A DNA stretch of 64,000 nucleotides from Bacteroides oleiciplenus YIT 12058 (GCF_000315485.1 NZ_JH992942.1:350028-414027), one strand, 5' to 3'. Numbered from the stretch's first letter, positions 38,201-47,353 are shown. Notes: a model not told the origin generated them from the sequence alone. Numbers and translations are program-made.

Positions 38201-39270
38201 GTGTAAGGTAGTATGTGGAATATGGGTTGAGTATGACTGATAAAGTTGACCCCACTACTATAATTACCTATCCATATATTGCCAAATGAATCTTGTAGCA
38301 GGCTCCGGGGATTACTTGATGAAAGTCCATATTTATCCATAGTTGCAGTAATATTATAGAACTGTACGCTTGAAGGATTCTTAAAGGTTATGTTGTGTAA
38401 GTCCAATATACTGATACCGCCAATGTCACTTGCTATCCATAACATTCCGTCATCCATTTCCTGAATGTCGTATATATGGTCTGCAATTAGCGAATGTGGA
38501 TTATTATGCTCATGCCTAAAGACTGTGAATTCTTCAGTCTTTGGATTGAAGAGGCCAAGACCTTGGTTTGTTCCCACCCAAATATTCTCTAGATGATCTC
38601 TATATATTGTATAAACGCTGTTGCCTGGTAGACTTTTAGAATTGGCAGGATCATTAATCAGATTATGTGCTGTTTTATTTTCCAGATTGATAATGCTTAA
38701 TCCACCTTGTGCATGACCTACATAGAGATGTCCTTTTCCGTCATCAAAAGCACACCAGTTTAAACTTTTCAGTCCTTTGATGTCTTTACTGGAAAAAGTG
38801 GTGAACTTCCTGTCTTTCTTACTATAATGTATTATTGGATTGCGATGACATATAATCCATATTCCACTGTCTGCTGCAGCTACAATATGTTCAACACTAT
38901 TTATTCCGATGGTTTCTGGTAGTGGGGATTCTTTAAATTGCTGTGTAGAACACTGAAGTATGTCAATGCCACTACCGCTTCCTATCCAAAGTTCATCATT
39001 TTCTTTATCATAAAATAGAGTGTTTTGGCTATTGTTTTTCAAATCGGAGTTATAGCTTCTATAAGTTGTGAAGTGGCGCCCATCAAATCGATTTAAACCT
39101 AACATGGTTGCCACCCAGATACATCCTTGTCGATCTTGTGTAATATCTTTGACATAGTTATTTGATAATCCATCTTCCACTCCAAGGTGCTTTAGAGTGT
39201 AAGGTTGTGCTATACTGTTCATACTGAATAATAGCAGGCATAATGCAAATATTATATGTGCGTTTCGCAT
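35242..39270 (-). CDS. Hybrid two-component system (HTCS) regulator of PUL2
   Basis: The product is 1342 residues with signal peptide MRNAHIIFALCLLLFSMNSIAQ. The periplasmic sensor is a double propeller of Reg_prop blades (LGVEDGLSNNYV, IWVATMLGLNRFDG, LWIGSGSGIDIL, IWVGTNQGLGLFN), then Y_Y_Y, a membrane helix near 778-802, kinase His840 in NITHELRTPLTLI, the ATPase motif VKDTGYGID, receiver Asp1137 in IISDIMMP, and an AraC-type domain at about 1240-1340 ending YGMAPSEYIKQ. It is divergent from the second SusC/SusD pair across a 1.06 kb gap and should control it. The reading frame is visibly richer in A and T than the PUL1 regulator, matching the susC to GH51 genes that follow. Confidence 0.95.
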   Translation of the reverse strand: MRNAHIIFALCLLLFSMNSIAQPYTLKHLGVEDGLSNNYVKDITQDRQGCIWVATMLGLNRFDGRHFTTYRSYNSDLKNNSQNTLFYDKENDELWIGSGSGIDILQCSTQQFKESPLPETIGINSVEHIVAAADSGIWIICHRNPIIHYSKKDRKFTTFSSKDIKGLKSLNWCAFDDGKGHLYVGHAQGGLSIINLENKTAHNLINDPANSKSLPGNSVYTIYRDHLENIWVGTNQGLGLFNPKTEEFTVFRHEHNNPHSLIADHIYDIQEMDDGMLWIASDIGGISILDLHNITFKNPSSVQFYNITATMDKYGLSSSNPRSLLQDSFGNIWIGNYSSGVNFISHTQPIFHILPYTTEVGHKTKNKPIWGIYQDEEQIWLGGENEVVIFKNDRLQKSFDITKYLSRPYGQVFSITSSKYDNLLLGIYDDGLLKLDIPNNRIERIPMDMDNIDIITFFKDTDDTIWVGTEYGVYTYTNGVICKRDNLTNQLSDKSVYGILRDKQGKLWVGTYGGQITVFDAEDRVIAQLTKNNKFHSNGINQLYMDSQGSIWIATRNGLGYIKDTNQPEQFELFGYGQGLKDTFVRAIQEDQNGNIWLSTNNSIALWDKKQMEFDCYDYRDGIPTGNFIEGSACCTPDGTLYFGSLNGVCYFNPQSLTKERQVALVQIMDCRLLNNRIESRSGETLIPTVGKNINLPYNQNSFRISFTVPDYSQSGQVEYAYMIEGLENTWTNTLGENQVTFRNISPGEYIFRVRARLRNQEWDDNHIATIKVHIHPPLWLTWYAKVFYILQVLLGMYIWFRFYKRKLILENSLELERKKSLNEQELNNERLRFYTNITHELRTPLTLILGPLEDLMNDSNLSTYYNNKIRMIHSSAIRLLNLINQILEFRKTETQNRKLTVSKGNLGNLITEIGLRYKELNRNKKVQFYIHVQSQKTMLYFDTDIISTILNNLLSNAVKYTPEGKISLIMRQADNEDDQYTEILVKDTGYGIDAEALPHIFDRYYQVKGKHQASGTGIGLALVKSLSDLHEGALHVKSVVGQGTTFTFRILTENTYPSALHKEEKQTSTQGQQKIQEKEQEDTDIRPMLLVVEDNDDIREYIVSSFSNNYRIITATNGKEGLEQAQKHIPDIIISDIMMPVMDGIEFCKRVKEDVCTSHIPVILLTAKDSIQDKEEGYESGADSYLTKPFSAKLLNSRIHNLLESRKKLAFLIANRTKELKPEQSQESIKLSRLDEEFLNRFTAIVEENIDMDKLDMSFMMDKMNMSHSTLYRKIKGLTGISGNEFIRKIRLKNSLRLLLEESLNVSEAAYASGFNDLGYFRTCFKEEYGMAPSEYIKQKK

Positions 39271-39299
39271 GATAACTTGGATTACTAGTTGTCTTTAGA

Positions 39300-39307
39300 C
39301 AAAAATA
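39300..39307 (-). promoter_or_regulatory. Candidate -7 element of the PUL2 HTCS gene
   Basis: The plus strand reads CAAAAATA, giving TATTTTTG on the minus strand, a TAnnTTTG match. Transcription would begin near 39293, about 23 bases before the ATG at 39270. A -33 element is not obvious. Confidence 0.4.
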
Positions 39308-39360
39308 CAATAAAATCCTGTTATGAATATATGCTAATGAGCATTTTGCTTAATTTCCCA

Positions 39361-39389
39361 TTGTTGATTGCCCGTTTCACCTACCTTTG
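39361..39389 (+). promoter_or_regulatory. Plus-strand promoter with no adjacent gene
   Basis: TTG at 39361-39363 (or 39364-39366) and TACCTTTG at 39382-39389 form a well-spaced -33/-7 pair. The start would be near 39396, more than 930 bases before susC. Only peptides of about 20 codons or less begin nearby on this strand, so the product could be a non-coding RNA or a very long leader. Confidence 0.45.
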
Positions 39390-39703
39390 TATGTTTAATT
39401 ATTCTAATGAAAAGGAGTTTGTAGGAATAAAGAGAATTAATGATTTGCAATGAGAGGGCATTGTGGATTTACTGATGTATAAGTTGTTGGCTCTATTTGT
39501 GTTTTGAGGCTTTGAATTTGTTCTGTGTACGACTTATTGTTATTGGGTTGATAAATGTTCCAAAAAGCATTGATAATGATGAATTCTTTGACATGTGTGT
39601 TGTTCCAAAAAGAATGAAATTGAATGATGCTGCATAAGCAATGAATGATTATTTGTGTTTTTTGCATAATATTCATGTTTTATGTGGAGTTTAGATACAA
39701 GAA

Positions 39704-39770
39704 ATTAACTTCTTGTCGGTAAGGGATTGACTTCTTGCAGATAAAGAGTTAATTCCTTGCATACTCTTAG
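39704..39770. repeat. Three tandem 22-23 bp repeats, possible regulator sites
   Basis: Units start at 39704, 39726 and 39749. Each carries an ATTRACTTCTTG-like core, with the third reading TTAATTCCTTG. The first TTCTTG is also preceded by a complementary CAAGAA at 39699. A two-turn helical spacing places all cores on one face of the DNA, as expected for cooperative activator binding upstream of susC. Confidence 0.55.
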
Positions 39771-40259
39771 TTGCGTTCATCATAGATGAACGGGGTAAAA
39801 CTCTACGATAAATATCGTTTTTTTCTAGGTGAACAACACTATTGAAGTAAAAGAGAGAATAGGTGATTTTTTAGAGAGGCAATAAAAAATGTATCGTGTT
39901 GATTGCTATATTTTTAAAGAATATTGCTTTCCTTTTTGAATATTTGCTAGCAAACGGACGTAAATAAAAGATTCTGGAACGTTTGGAAATACAAAATGAC
40001 AAATAGGCAGATTTGGGAAAAGGGAAACTAATATTTTGATGATTTGAAATACTATTAATGAATGATATATTACTTATTATTGTTTCTGTCTTTCCAATGC
40101 TGCTGTCTAATTACTGCTGTGATATAGAACTATTCGGAGTTTTAATTATAAGGGTTTTAGAGGTGGGAGAAATAAATCAGAAGCAGTGGTAGATTGGGCA
40201 TGACGAATTTGTCCCCTTTTTAAGGTTAGTTTATCCCTGCTTATTACGGTAGACTACTG

Positions 40260-40267
40260 TACATTTG
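40260..40267 (+). promoter_or_regulatory. Candidate -7 element before PUL2 susC
   Basis: TACATTTG matches TAnnTTTG and would start transcription near 40274, about 59 bases before the susC ATG at 40333. The expected -33 TTTG is missing, as is common for activator-dependent promoters. Confidence 0.4.
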
Positions 40268-40332
40268 CATATCCCTTTTGAGGGAAGTTTTGAGAGTCAA
40301 TTAACCTTTTATTATCTATTAAAAGAAAAACA

Positions 40333-43300
40333 ATGAAATCAGATTCTTTTAGAAACAATCGGAAGGCACTTGCGGCCTTGTTGCTTTGCACTGGTTTTAT
40401 TGCCGGACATCCTTTCGCAGTGATGGCTGATGGCAATGAACAAAGTACACAAGTAGTCCTACAACAAATCAAAGTTACAGGTGTGGTGAAAGATGCAATG
40501 GGACCTGTTGCTGGTGCCAGTGTCGTGGAAAAAGGTAATACTTCTAATGGTACTATTACTGATATTGATGGTAATTTTTCTCTATCGGTAAAGTCTGGAG
40601 GAATTATTATTGTTTCATATTTAGGATATAAGACGCAAGAGATCACGACAGTCGCAGGAAAATCAATTGATGTTGTGTTGAAAGATGATACAGAGCTGCT
40701 GGATGAAGTCGTAATAGTTGGTTTTGGTACACAGAAGAAAGTAAATCTTACGGGTTCGGTGGGTATTGCTACTGCTAAGGAAATCGAATCTCGTCCTGTA
40801 TCTTCTGCTGTACAGGCTTTGCAGGGAGTTATTCCTGGCTTAAAAATTACGACATCGACGGGGGATATTAATAGTACAATGGATATTTCTGTTCGTGGTA
40901 TTGGTACTATTGGTGAAGGTTCAAGCGGAAGCCCGCTGATTTTGATTGATGGGATGGAAGGTGATTTAAATACAGTCAATCCGCAGGATATTGAAAACAT
41001 TTCTGTCTTGAAAGACGCTGCTGCTTCTTCTATCTATGGTGCGCGTGCACCATTTGGTGTTATTTTAGTGACTACAAAGAGTGGTCAGCAAGGTAAAACG
41101 TCTGTAAACTATAACAATAGCTTTCGTTTTTCTAGCCCGTTAAGTTTGCCGGAATCTATGGATTCTTATTCATGGGCTGTAATGGTAAATCAAGCACAGA
41201 TCAATGCTGGTGGTTCTGCCTATTATAGCAATGAAACGATGCAGAAGATGTTAGATTATCAAGCTGGCAAGTTGCAGAATGGTATAGATCCGGATTCTAA
41301 TAATCCTAATGCTTGGGAAGATATATGGTCTAAGGGATATGCGAATTCAGATCTTTATGATGAAACTTATAAAAGTACAATCTTTTCGCAGGAACATAAT
41401 TTGAGCGTTTCAGGAGGAAGTAATGCACTCACATATTATGTTTCTGCTAATTACTTGAAGCAGAATGGTTCTTTAAAGATTGCAGATGACGGGTTGAATC
41501 GCTATAATGTGACAGCAAAATTGTCAGCAAAGCTCACTGATTGGCTTACGCTGAATACAAATATTCGATATACAAACAACGACTATTGGGGACCAAGCAA
41601 TGCTATGAACTACAATTATTATGGCAGACAAAATTGGCCTAATATACCAATGTATGATCCTAATGGACATTTTTTGCAGGAAACAGCTCTATCAATAGCT
41701 GAAGGGGGTAAAAAGAGTATCAAAAGTGATCGTCACTATTATCAGGCAGCATTGGTATTTGAGCCCATCAAGAATTGGGTAACTAAAGCTGAAATCAATT
41801 ATAGCATCTTTAATGAGAATACTAAAAACTCTTCTCTTCCCGTATATACTTGGACACCTCAAAATGTTCAGTTGACTGGTACTTCAAGCTCTACTTTGTC
41901 AAAAACAAGCGCTGAAAACCGTTTCCTGAATATTAATGTTTATAGTGAGTACTCACGTTCATTTGTTGAGGCACATAATTTTAAGATTATGGCTGGTTTT
42001 CAGTCAGAAGAAATGAAACAACAGGGACAGTACGGCTTGAAATATGGCTTATTGGATTTTGAAATGCCTGAATTTGATTTGACAACAAGTCTTAATGGCA
42101 GTGGAAATACAGTTTCTCCCACACTCACCGGTTATTCTAATGAATGGGCTACTGTAGGTTTCTTTGGTCGATTTAACTATGACTATAAAGGACGTTATTT
42201 GTTTGAAGCAAACTTACGCTATGATGGTAGTTCACGTTTCCGTCGTGATAGCCGTTGGGTGACATCACCATCTTTTTCGTTAGGATGGAATATTGCGCAA
42301 GAAGGATTTTGGAAACCGATTTCTGATATTGTTAATCAATTGAAAGTACGTGCTTCTTATGGTCAGTTAGCAAATCAAAATACTACTAGTTGGTATCCGA
42401 CATATCGTACTATGTCTTTGGGCGCTTTAAGTGGCTCTTGGTTGAATGCAAATGGTACGCGCCCAAATACAGCTGTGGTAGGGGGCTTGGTAAGCTCTTT
42501 GTTAACATGGGAAACGGTGCGTACATGGAATGTTGGTCTTGATTGGGGATTGTTTAACAATCGCTTGACAGGTTCGTTTGACTATTTCCGCCGTTATACT
42601 TATGACATGGTAGGTCCGGCACCCGAATTGCCTGTTACATTGGGATTATCTGCTGCAAAAACTAACAATACTGATTTATATACTACTGGCTGGGAAGTTT
42701 CTGTCAATTGGAAAGATAGAACAAACTTTGGTATGAATTATGGTATTAATCTATCTCTTTCTGACCAGCAAACTTATATTGATTATTATCCGGGAAATGC
42801 AACAAAATCAATAGGTTCGAATGGTTCTGCAAGTTCATATATCAGTGGACAGAAGATTGGATTAATTTGGGGATACGAGACGATTGGCATTGCCAAGACA
42901 CAAGCGGAGATGGATGCTCACTTGGCTACCTTACCCAATGGCGGTCAGGATGCCTTGGGTACTCAGTCAAAATGGGAAGCTGGTGACATTATGTATCGAG
43001 ATTTGAATGGTGACGGTAAAATAACAGAGGGGGCTCGCACTTTGGACGATCATGGTGATTTGAAAGTGTTAGGTGATCTTAATCCGCATTATTTCATAGG
43101 TTTGGATTTAACAGCAGACTGGAAAGGATTTGATCTCCGTGCTTTTTTCCAAGGTGTGCTTGATCATGATTATTGGCCGGGTGGAGATTCCAGTGGAAAT
43201 AATGAAGGCGCCGGCGGTTATTTTTGGGGAACTCGTGGTAATCGTAGCATTTGGCATGCACGAGGGTTTACAGTACACCAAGATTATTTCCGTGCAGAAC

Positions 43301-43653
43301 CCATTGGCCTTGAAGGTCATGAAATTCCTGCCAATGTAGATTCATATTATCCACGTCCTCTATTTAGTCTCTCTGGTACAGGTAATGGTAAGAATCAGTA
43401 CGTTCAGAGCCGATATATGCAGAATGCAAGATATATCCGTTTGAAAAATTTGCAGATTGGCTATACGCTTCCTTCAAGTCTGATGAATAAGGTTGGCATT
43501 AGCAAATGCCGTATTTTCCTTTCAGGTGAGAATCTTGTGACATTTACTCCTCTGTTCAAACTCTTTGATCCTGAAACAGCAATGGGTGGTTTAGGCGGTA
43601 ATGCTTATCCTCTTTCTCAAACATGGTCGTTTGGTTTAAGTCTAACTCTTTAA
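40333..43653 (+). CDS. SusC-like TonB-dependent outer-membrane transporter (PUL2)
   Basis: The product is 1106 residues. A signal peptide (KALAALLLCTGFIAGHPFAVMA) is followed by the carboxypeptidase-regulatory-like domain (KVTGVVKDAMGPVAGASVVEKG, GNFSLSVKSGG, YLGYKTQEI) and the plug start DEVVIVGFGTQKKVNLTGSV. The plug has PGLKI and VSVLKDAAASSIYGARAPFGV. The barrel ends in LSQTWSFGLSLTL with the usual C-terminal pattern. It is similar in length and layout to the PUL1 transporter but clearly divergent in the barrel, so the imported sugar should differ. The SusD gene begins 11 bases downstream. Confidence 0.95.
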   Translation: MKSDSFRNNRKALAALLLCTGFIAGHPFAVMADGNEQSTQVVLQQIKVTGVVKDAMGPVAGASVVEKGNTSNGTITDIDGNFSLSVKSGGIIIVSYLGYKTQEITTVAGKSIDVVLKDDTELLDEVVIVGFGTQKKVNLTGSVGIATAKEIESRPVSSAVQALQGVIPGLKITTSTGDINSTMDISVRGIGTIGEGSSGSPLILIDGMEGDLNTVNPQDIENISVLKDAAASSIYGARAPFGVILVTTKSGQQGKTSVNYNNSFRFSSPLSLPESMDSYSWAVMVNQAQINAGGSAYYSNETMQKMLDYQAGKLQNGIDPDSNNPNAWEDIWSKGYANSDLYDETYKSTIFSQEHNLSVSGGSNALTYYVSANYLKQNGSLKIADDGLNRYNVTAKLSAKLTDWLTLNTNIRYTNNDYWGPSNAMNYNYYGRQNWPNIPMYDPNGHFLQETALSIAEGGKKSIKSDRHYYQAALVFEPIKNWVTKAEINYSIFNENTKNSSLPVYTWTPQNVQLTGTSSSTLSKTSAENRFLNINVYSEYSRSFVEAHNFKIMAGFQSEEMKQQGQYGLKYGLLDFEMPEFDLTTSLNGSGNTVSPTLTGYSNEWATVGFFGRFNYDYKGRYLFEANLRYDGSSRFRRDSRWVTSPSFSLGWNIAQEGFWKPISDIVNQLKVRASYGQLANQNTTSWYPTYRTMSLGALSGSWLNANGTRPNTAVVGGLVSSLLTWETVRTWNVGLDWGLFNNRLTGSFDYFRRYTYDMVGPAPELPVTLGLSAAKTNNTDLYTTGWEVSVNWKDRTNFGMNYGINLSLSDQQTYIDYYPGNATKSIGSNGSASSYISGQKIGLIWGYETIGIAKTQAEMDAHLATLPNGGQDALGTQSKWEAGDIMYRDLNGDGKITEGARTLDDHGDLKVLGDLNPHYFIGLDLTADWKGFDLRAFFQGVLDHDYWPGGDSSGNNEGAGGYFWGTRGNRSIWHARGFTVHQDYFRAEPIGLEGHEIPANVDSYYPRPLFSLSGTGNGKNQYVQSRYMQNARYIRLKNLQIGYTLPSSLMNKVGISKCRIFLSGENLVTFTPLFKLFDPETAMGGLGGNAYPLSQTWSFGLSLTL

Positions 43654-43664
43654 TATAAGCAATA

Positions 43665-45698
43665 ATGAAAAAGAATATTATATATATTGCATCGCTGGTT
43701 TTGTTACTTACATGCATTTTGACATCTTGCGATGATTATTTGGACAGAGAACCTTTGTCCTCAATATCTCCGGAAGGCTACTTTAAGAATGCCGACCAGC
43801 TGTTGGCATATACAAATGAAATATATAGTCGTGTTATGCCTGACAATGGTGGTAACTCTTATGGACTTTATGAAAGTGACCAGGGTACAGATAACCAAAT
43901 CAAATCGGATGCTGTCCCTTCCAAATATGATGATGGCGTATGGAAAGTTGGTCAGAGTGGTGGAGGTTGGTCTTTTGAGACAATCTATCGTTGCAACTAT
44001 TTCTTTTCGATGGTGAACCCTAAGTTTGGAGAGCAACTTGATGGCTCGGAGAATACTATTCAAGGAGATTTGTCCTCTATCAGACATTATATAGGTGAAA
44101 TGTATACGTTACGTGCATTGACTTATTTCAATATCTATCAATCATTTGGTGATTTTCCAATCATTACGGAGCCTTTGAACGATAATTTGCTAGTACTAAC
44201 AGAAGCCAGCAAGCGTTCACCTCGAAATGAGGTAGCTCGTTTTATTTTGTCCGACTTAGACAAGGCTATCGAATTTTTATCTAGTAAGGATTTAGAGACA
44301 ACACGTATTAATCGTGACGTAGCTTTGCTCATCAAATCCCGTGTCGCCCTTTATGAAGGTTCATGGTTGAAGAACTTCAAGGGGACAGCTTTTGTACCCA
44401 ATGGCGAAGGATGGCCAGGTAAGCAGAAAGACTATAATGCCAATTATCAGTTTCCGAGTGGGAATATTGATAATGAAATCAATTGGTTCTTGGAGCAAGC
44501 GGTATCAGCTTCAAAAGAAGTAGCAGAGAAATACAAAGGAAGTCTGACTAAAAATACGGGAGTGTTTCCGCAAAATACTTCAGAGCCGAACAATCCTTAC
44601 TATGACATGTATATTTCAGTTGATTTGTCATCTTATAAAGAGGTAATGCTATGGCGTCGTTATGCACCTGCACTTAAGATGCACGGTATTCCTATTGCAG
44701 CCAATACCGGAAATAATGCCACTGGAGTATCTCGTTCCTATGTGCAAAATTTCTTGATGGCTGATGGGAAACCTGTATATGCACACGGTACATACGCGGA
44801 TGGTGATGGATATTATATGGGAGATAAAAGCCTTGCTAATGTAAGAGTAAATCGTGATACACGTTTATCTGTGTTCTTGCAAGAGCCGGGGCAGGATAAT
44901 ATGATAAATGGTACTACTGGTTCTAACATCTATTATATCGTTCCTTTTCCTGATATCTTAGGTTTAGGTCAGTATCGTTATCCTACAGGATATGTTCTTA
45001 GAAAAGCTTTGTCAACGGATATTGCTATGTATCTAAAAGGAAACGAGGCATATACGGCTGTACCGGTTTATCGTGCTGTAGAAGCATTGTTAAACTATAT
45101 GGAAGCAAGTTATGAATTGACAGGTAGACTTGATGAGACTGCCCGTGAATATTGGAAAATTATACGTCAGCGTGCTCATGTAAGTGATGATATTGATGGC
45201 ACGATTGCAGCGACAGATATGTCTCAAGAAGCAAATAATGATTGGGCTGCCTATACTGCCGGTAAGTTGATAGATCCTGTTCTATATAATATACGTCGTG
45301 AGCGCCGTTGTGAATTTATTGCTGAAGGTTTGCGTTACATGGACTTGTGCCGTTGGAGAGCAATGGATCAGTTAATGATAAAACCATATATCCCAGAAGG
45401 GATACATTTTTGGAATACACCAATGCAACAGGAGGTGGATGCTAGTAAGATTGTTTGTGATGGTTCTACTCAGTCTAATTTATCATCTTCTGAATCAAGT
45501 GAATATATTCGTCCATTTCAAAAAAACTCTAGCCAACGGTGTTATAATGGCTTCATTTGGCACATGGCGCATTATCTTGAACCGATTGCAGTGAAGCATT
45601 TTCTTATAACATCATCTGATGGAGTGTCGGTCGAAGATTCGCCAATTTACCAAAATCCATATTGGCCAACAGTTCCAAATATGCCAGCGGAGAAGTAG
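43665..45698 (+). CDS. SusD-like surface glycan-binding lipoprotein (PUL2)
   Basis: The product is 677 residues with lipobox LTSC and acylated Cys22, followed by DDYLDREPLSSISPEGYF, a classic SusD start. TPR-like helices are marked by GEMYTLRALTYFNIYQSFGDFPI and RNEVARFILSDLDKAIEFL. The C-terminal region has VEALLNYMEASYEL, YWKIIRQRAH and RRERRCEFIAEGLRYMDLCRWRAMDQL. Paired with the preceding SusC as the surface capture and import complex of PUL2. A 10-base-pair hairpin follows before the enzyme genes. Confidence 0.95.
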   Translation: MKKNIIYIASLVLLLTCILTSCDDYLDREPLSSISPEGYFKNADQLLAYTNEIYSRVMPDNGGNSYGLYESDQGTDNQIKSDAVPSKYDDGVWKVGQSGGGWSFETIYRCNYFFSMVNPKFGEQLDGSENTIQGDLSSIRHYIGEMYTLRALTYFNIYQSFGDFPIITEPLNDNLLVLTEASKRSPRNEVARFILSDLDKAIEFLSSKDLETTRINRDVALLIKSRVALYEGSWLKNFKGTAFVPNGEGWPGKQKDYNANYQFPSGNIDNEINWFLEQAVSASKEVAEKYKGSLTKNTGVFPQNTSEPNNPYYDMYISVDLSSYKEVMLWRRYAPALKMHGIPIAANTGNNATGVSRSYVQNFLMADGKPVYAHGTYADGDGYYMGDKSLANVRVNRDTRLSVFLQEPGQDNMINGTTGSNIYYIVPFPDILGLGQYRYPTGYVLRKALSTDIAMYLKGNEAYTAVPVYRAVEALLNYMEASYELTGRLDETAREYWKIIRQRAHVSDDIDGTIAATDMSQEANNDWAAYTAGKLIDPVLYNIRRERRCEFIAEGLRYMDLCRWRAMDQLMIKPYIPEGIHFWNTPMQQEVDASKIVCDGSTQSNLSSSESSEYIRPFQKNSSQRCYNGFIWHMAHYLEPIAVKHFLITSSDGVSVEDSPIYQNPYWPTVPNMPAEK

Positions 45699-45734
45699 AG
45701 GGAATGTTCTTTGTTTTTGATAGGTAATTAAGAT

Positions 45735-45765
45735 AGGGGCAGTCCCTAACATTGTGACTGCCCCT
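45735..45765 (+). terminator. Strong hairpin after PUL2 susD, possible attenuator
   Basis: AGGGGCAGTC (45735-45744) and GACTGCCCCT (45756-45765) are perfect complements with an 11-base loop. There is no T-run, so a strict intrinsic terminator is not certain. It may instead protect the SusC/SusD part of the transcript from decay. Position matches the terminator after susD in PUL1. Confidence 0.5.
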
Positions 45766-45849
45766 CCTGTATGAAAGGAGAATTGATCTTGCTGTGCGGC
45801 GTAAGTCGGCAAAAGGAGGAAAGTATGAATATGAAGTAGATTTAAAGAT

Positions 45850-47307
45850 ATGGCAAATATAAAATTACTTTTATTTTCAAGTGTTTTATACCTGTGTTCC
45901 ATTATGACACAGAGTATTTATGCATCCCAAGATAGTTTGTTTTATTTTTATACTCCGAAAGATGGAATACTGGATATCAAACAGGCAATATTTTCCTTTG
46001 TTAAAGGTGTTTCGTTTATTCATGTCACTCGGGAAGAATATGAAGAAATAGAAGAAAGTTGGGATTTTACGGACGGACAAGATATGTCGGATGAGCAAAA
46101 GGTGAAATTAGATGCAGATGAGTTGGTAATTGGGGATGCTTTTGTCCAAAATCTGCGTTGGGATTTGCTGTTGGATACTATCGGTAAGTTTGGTTCTTCT
46201 ATTAGTTGGACATCTGACAATCCAACATTTATATCCGACAAAGGAAAGCTGCTGAAATACTCTTCCAGAATGGATGGAAAAGAAAAAGTAAAACTGACTG
46301 CGACTATCTCTGCAGGTAGTTATACGAAAACTAAATCATTTTTGGTGAGTGTTGCTTACGAAGAGCCCGAATATGCAGGCTATCTATTTGCTTATTTCGA
46401 AGGTTCTGGGGATGAATTAAAACAGGAGCATTTACGTTTTGGAATTAGTACAGATGCAATGAACTGGCATGCGCTTAACAATAACGAACCTGTTATTTTA
46501 TCGGATACAATTTCTCAAACAGGTGGAATACGTGATCCGCATATTCTTCGCGGAGAAGATGAAAAATCTTTCTATTTAGTTGCAACTGATATGTCAGCAG
46601 CAAAAAATGGTTGGCATAGCAGTAATCCTGGCATTATTTTAATGAAATCAAACAATCTTACGGATTGGAGTCATACAGCAATAGATTTAGTAAAAACTTA
46701 TCCCCAAAAGTTTGGTAAGGCAAAATGGGTATGGGCACCTCAAACAATATTTGATCCTGTAGCTAATAAATATATGGTCTATTTTACTGTTATTTTTCAT
46801 GATGACCAGCATTTAGATTTTTATTGTGCTTATGCCAATAGCGAGTTTACTGGATTTGAAACAATTCCAATGCTTATGTTCCGCCCTCAATATGGTGGCA
46901 TTGATGGGGACATTATATATAAAGATGGTGTGTTTTATTTTTTTTATAAAGGAAATATTAAAGATAAAAATGGGGTAGAAATAAAGAGTGGAATATTGCA
47001 AGCCATTGGGAAAAGACTGCAAGGGCCTTGGAAAGAGGACCTGAATTTTTTAGATGCTTATGCAGATACTCAAATACCTATAGAAGGCTCAGGGGTTTTT
47101 AAACTAAACAATTCTGATTCCTATATATTAATGTACGATTTATTTCGGAATCAACGATATGAGTTCCAACGAAGTACAGATTTAGTGAACTTTACCCCAA
47201 ATACTGAAAGCTTTGTGAAAAATTTTACCCCTCGACACGGGACTGTCATGAGTATTACTAAAAAAGAAATTGAATGTCTGAAAAATAAATGGGGGATAAC
47301 CTTGTAA
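45850..47307 (+). CDS. Ig-like domain plus GH43 glycosidase
   Basis: The product is 485 residues with signal peptide ending near IYA-SQ. Residues about 70-170 form a short beta-sandwich of the atrophied bacterial Ig type (ISWTSDNPTFISDKGKL ... VKLTATISAGSYTKTKSFLVSV). The GH43 propeller spans about 175-485 with Asp229 (GGIRDPHIL), Asp352 (GIDGDII) and Glu412 (IEGSGVFKL). The GH43 part is of the same branch as the N-terminal half of the tandem enzyme at 18361 (YLFAYFEG, DMSAAKNGW, KWVWAPQTIFDP), with the same MFYKxG and FTPRHGTV-type end. The substrate is not assignable; arabinosyl or xylosyl removal is usual for the family. It is the first enzyme gene after susD in PUL2, and AT-rich. Confidence 0.85.
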   Translation: MANIKLLLFSSVLYLCSIMTQSIYASQDSLFYFYTPKDGILDIKQAIFSFVKGVSFIHVTREEYEEIEESWDFTDGQDMSDEQKVKLDADELVIGDAFVQNLRWDLLLDTIGKFGSSISWTSDNPTFISDKGKLLKYSSRMDGKEKVKLTATISAGSYTKTKSFLVSVAYEEPEYAGYLFAYFEGSGDELKQEHLRFGISTDAMNWHALNNNEPVILSDTISQTGGIRDPHILRGEDEKSFYLVATDMSAAKNGWHSSNPGIILMKSNNLTDWSHTAIDLVKTYPQKFGKAKWVWAPQTIFDPVANKYMVYFTVIFHDDQHLDFYCAYANSEFTGFETIPMLMFRPQYGGIDGDIIYKDGVFYFFYKGNIKDKNGVEIKSGILQAIGKRLQGPWKEDLNFLDAYADTQIPIEGSGVFKLNNSDSYILMYDLFRNQRYEFQRSTDLVNFTPNTESFVKNFTPRHGTVMSITKKEIECLKNKWGITL

Positions 47308-47353
47308 TGAATAGATTTTATAGAATAAATATCAGAAACTAAAATAATATATT

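Larger units (their letters stand above)
39271..40332. other. 1.06 kb non-coding region between HTCS and susC of PUL2
   Basis: No convincing gene was found on either strand; the small open frames lack start context and family features. The region is strongly AT-rich. It holds the HTCS -7 box on the minus strand (39300-39307), a good plus-strand promoter (39361-39389), a 12-base direct repeat TGTTCCAAAAAG at 39556-39567 and 39601-39612, three tandem 22-23 base repeats (39704-39770), a palindrome TTTGCTAGCAAA (39943-39954) and a -7 box before susC (40260-40267). A long susC leader or a separate small RNA is plausible. Confidence 0.6.

Noticed and set aside
39437..39676. 79-codon minus-strand frame in the PUL2 gap
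   Set aside because: No family resemblance, AT-rich chance frame, and no promoter placed to serve it.
40254..41000. Long 248-codon minus-strand frame over the susC start
   Set aside because: It is the low-complexity antisense shadow of the plug region, with no conserved motif.
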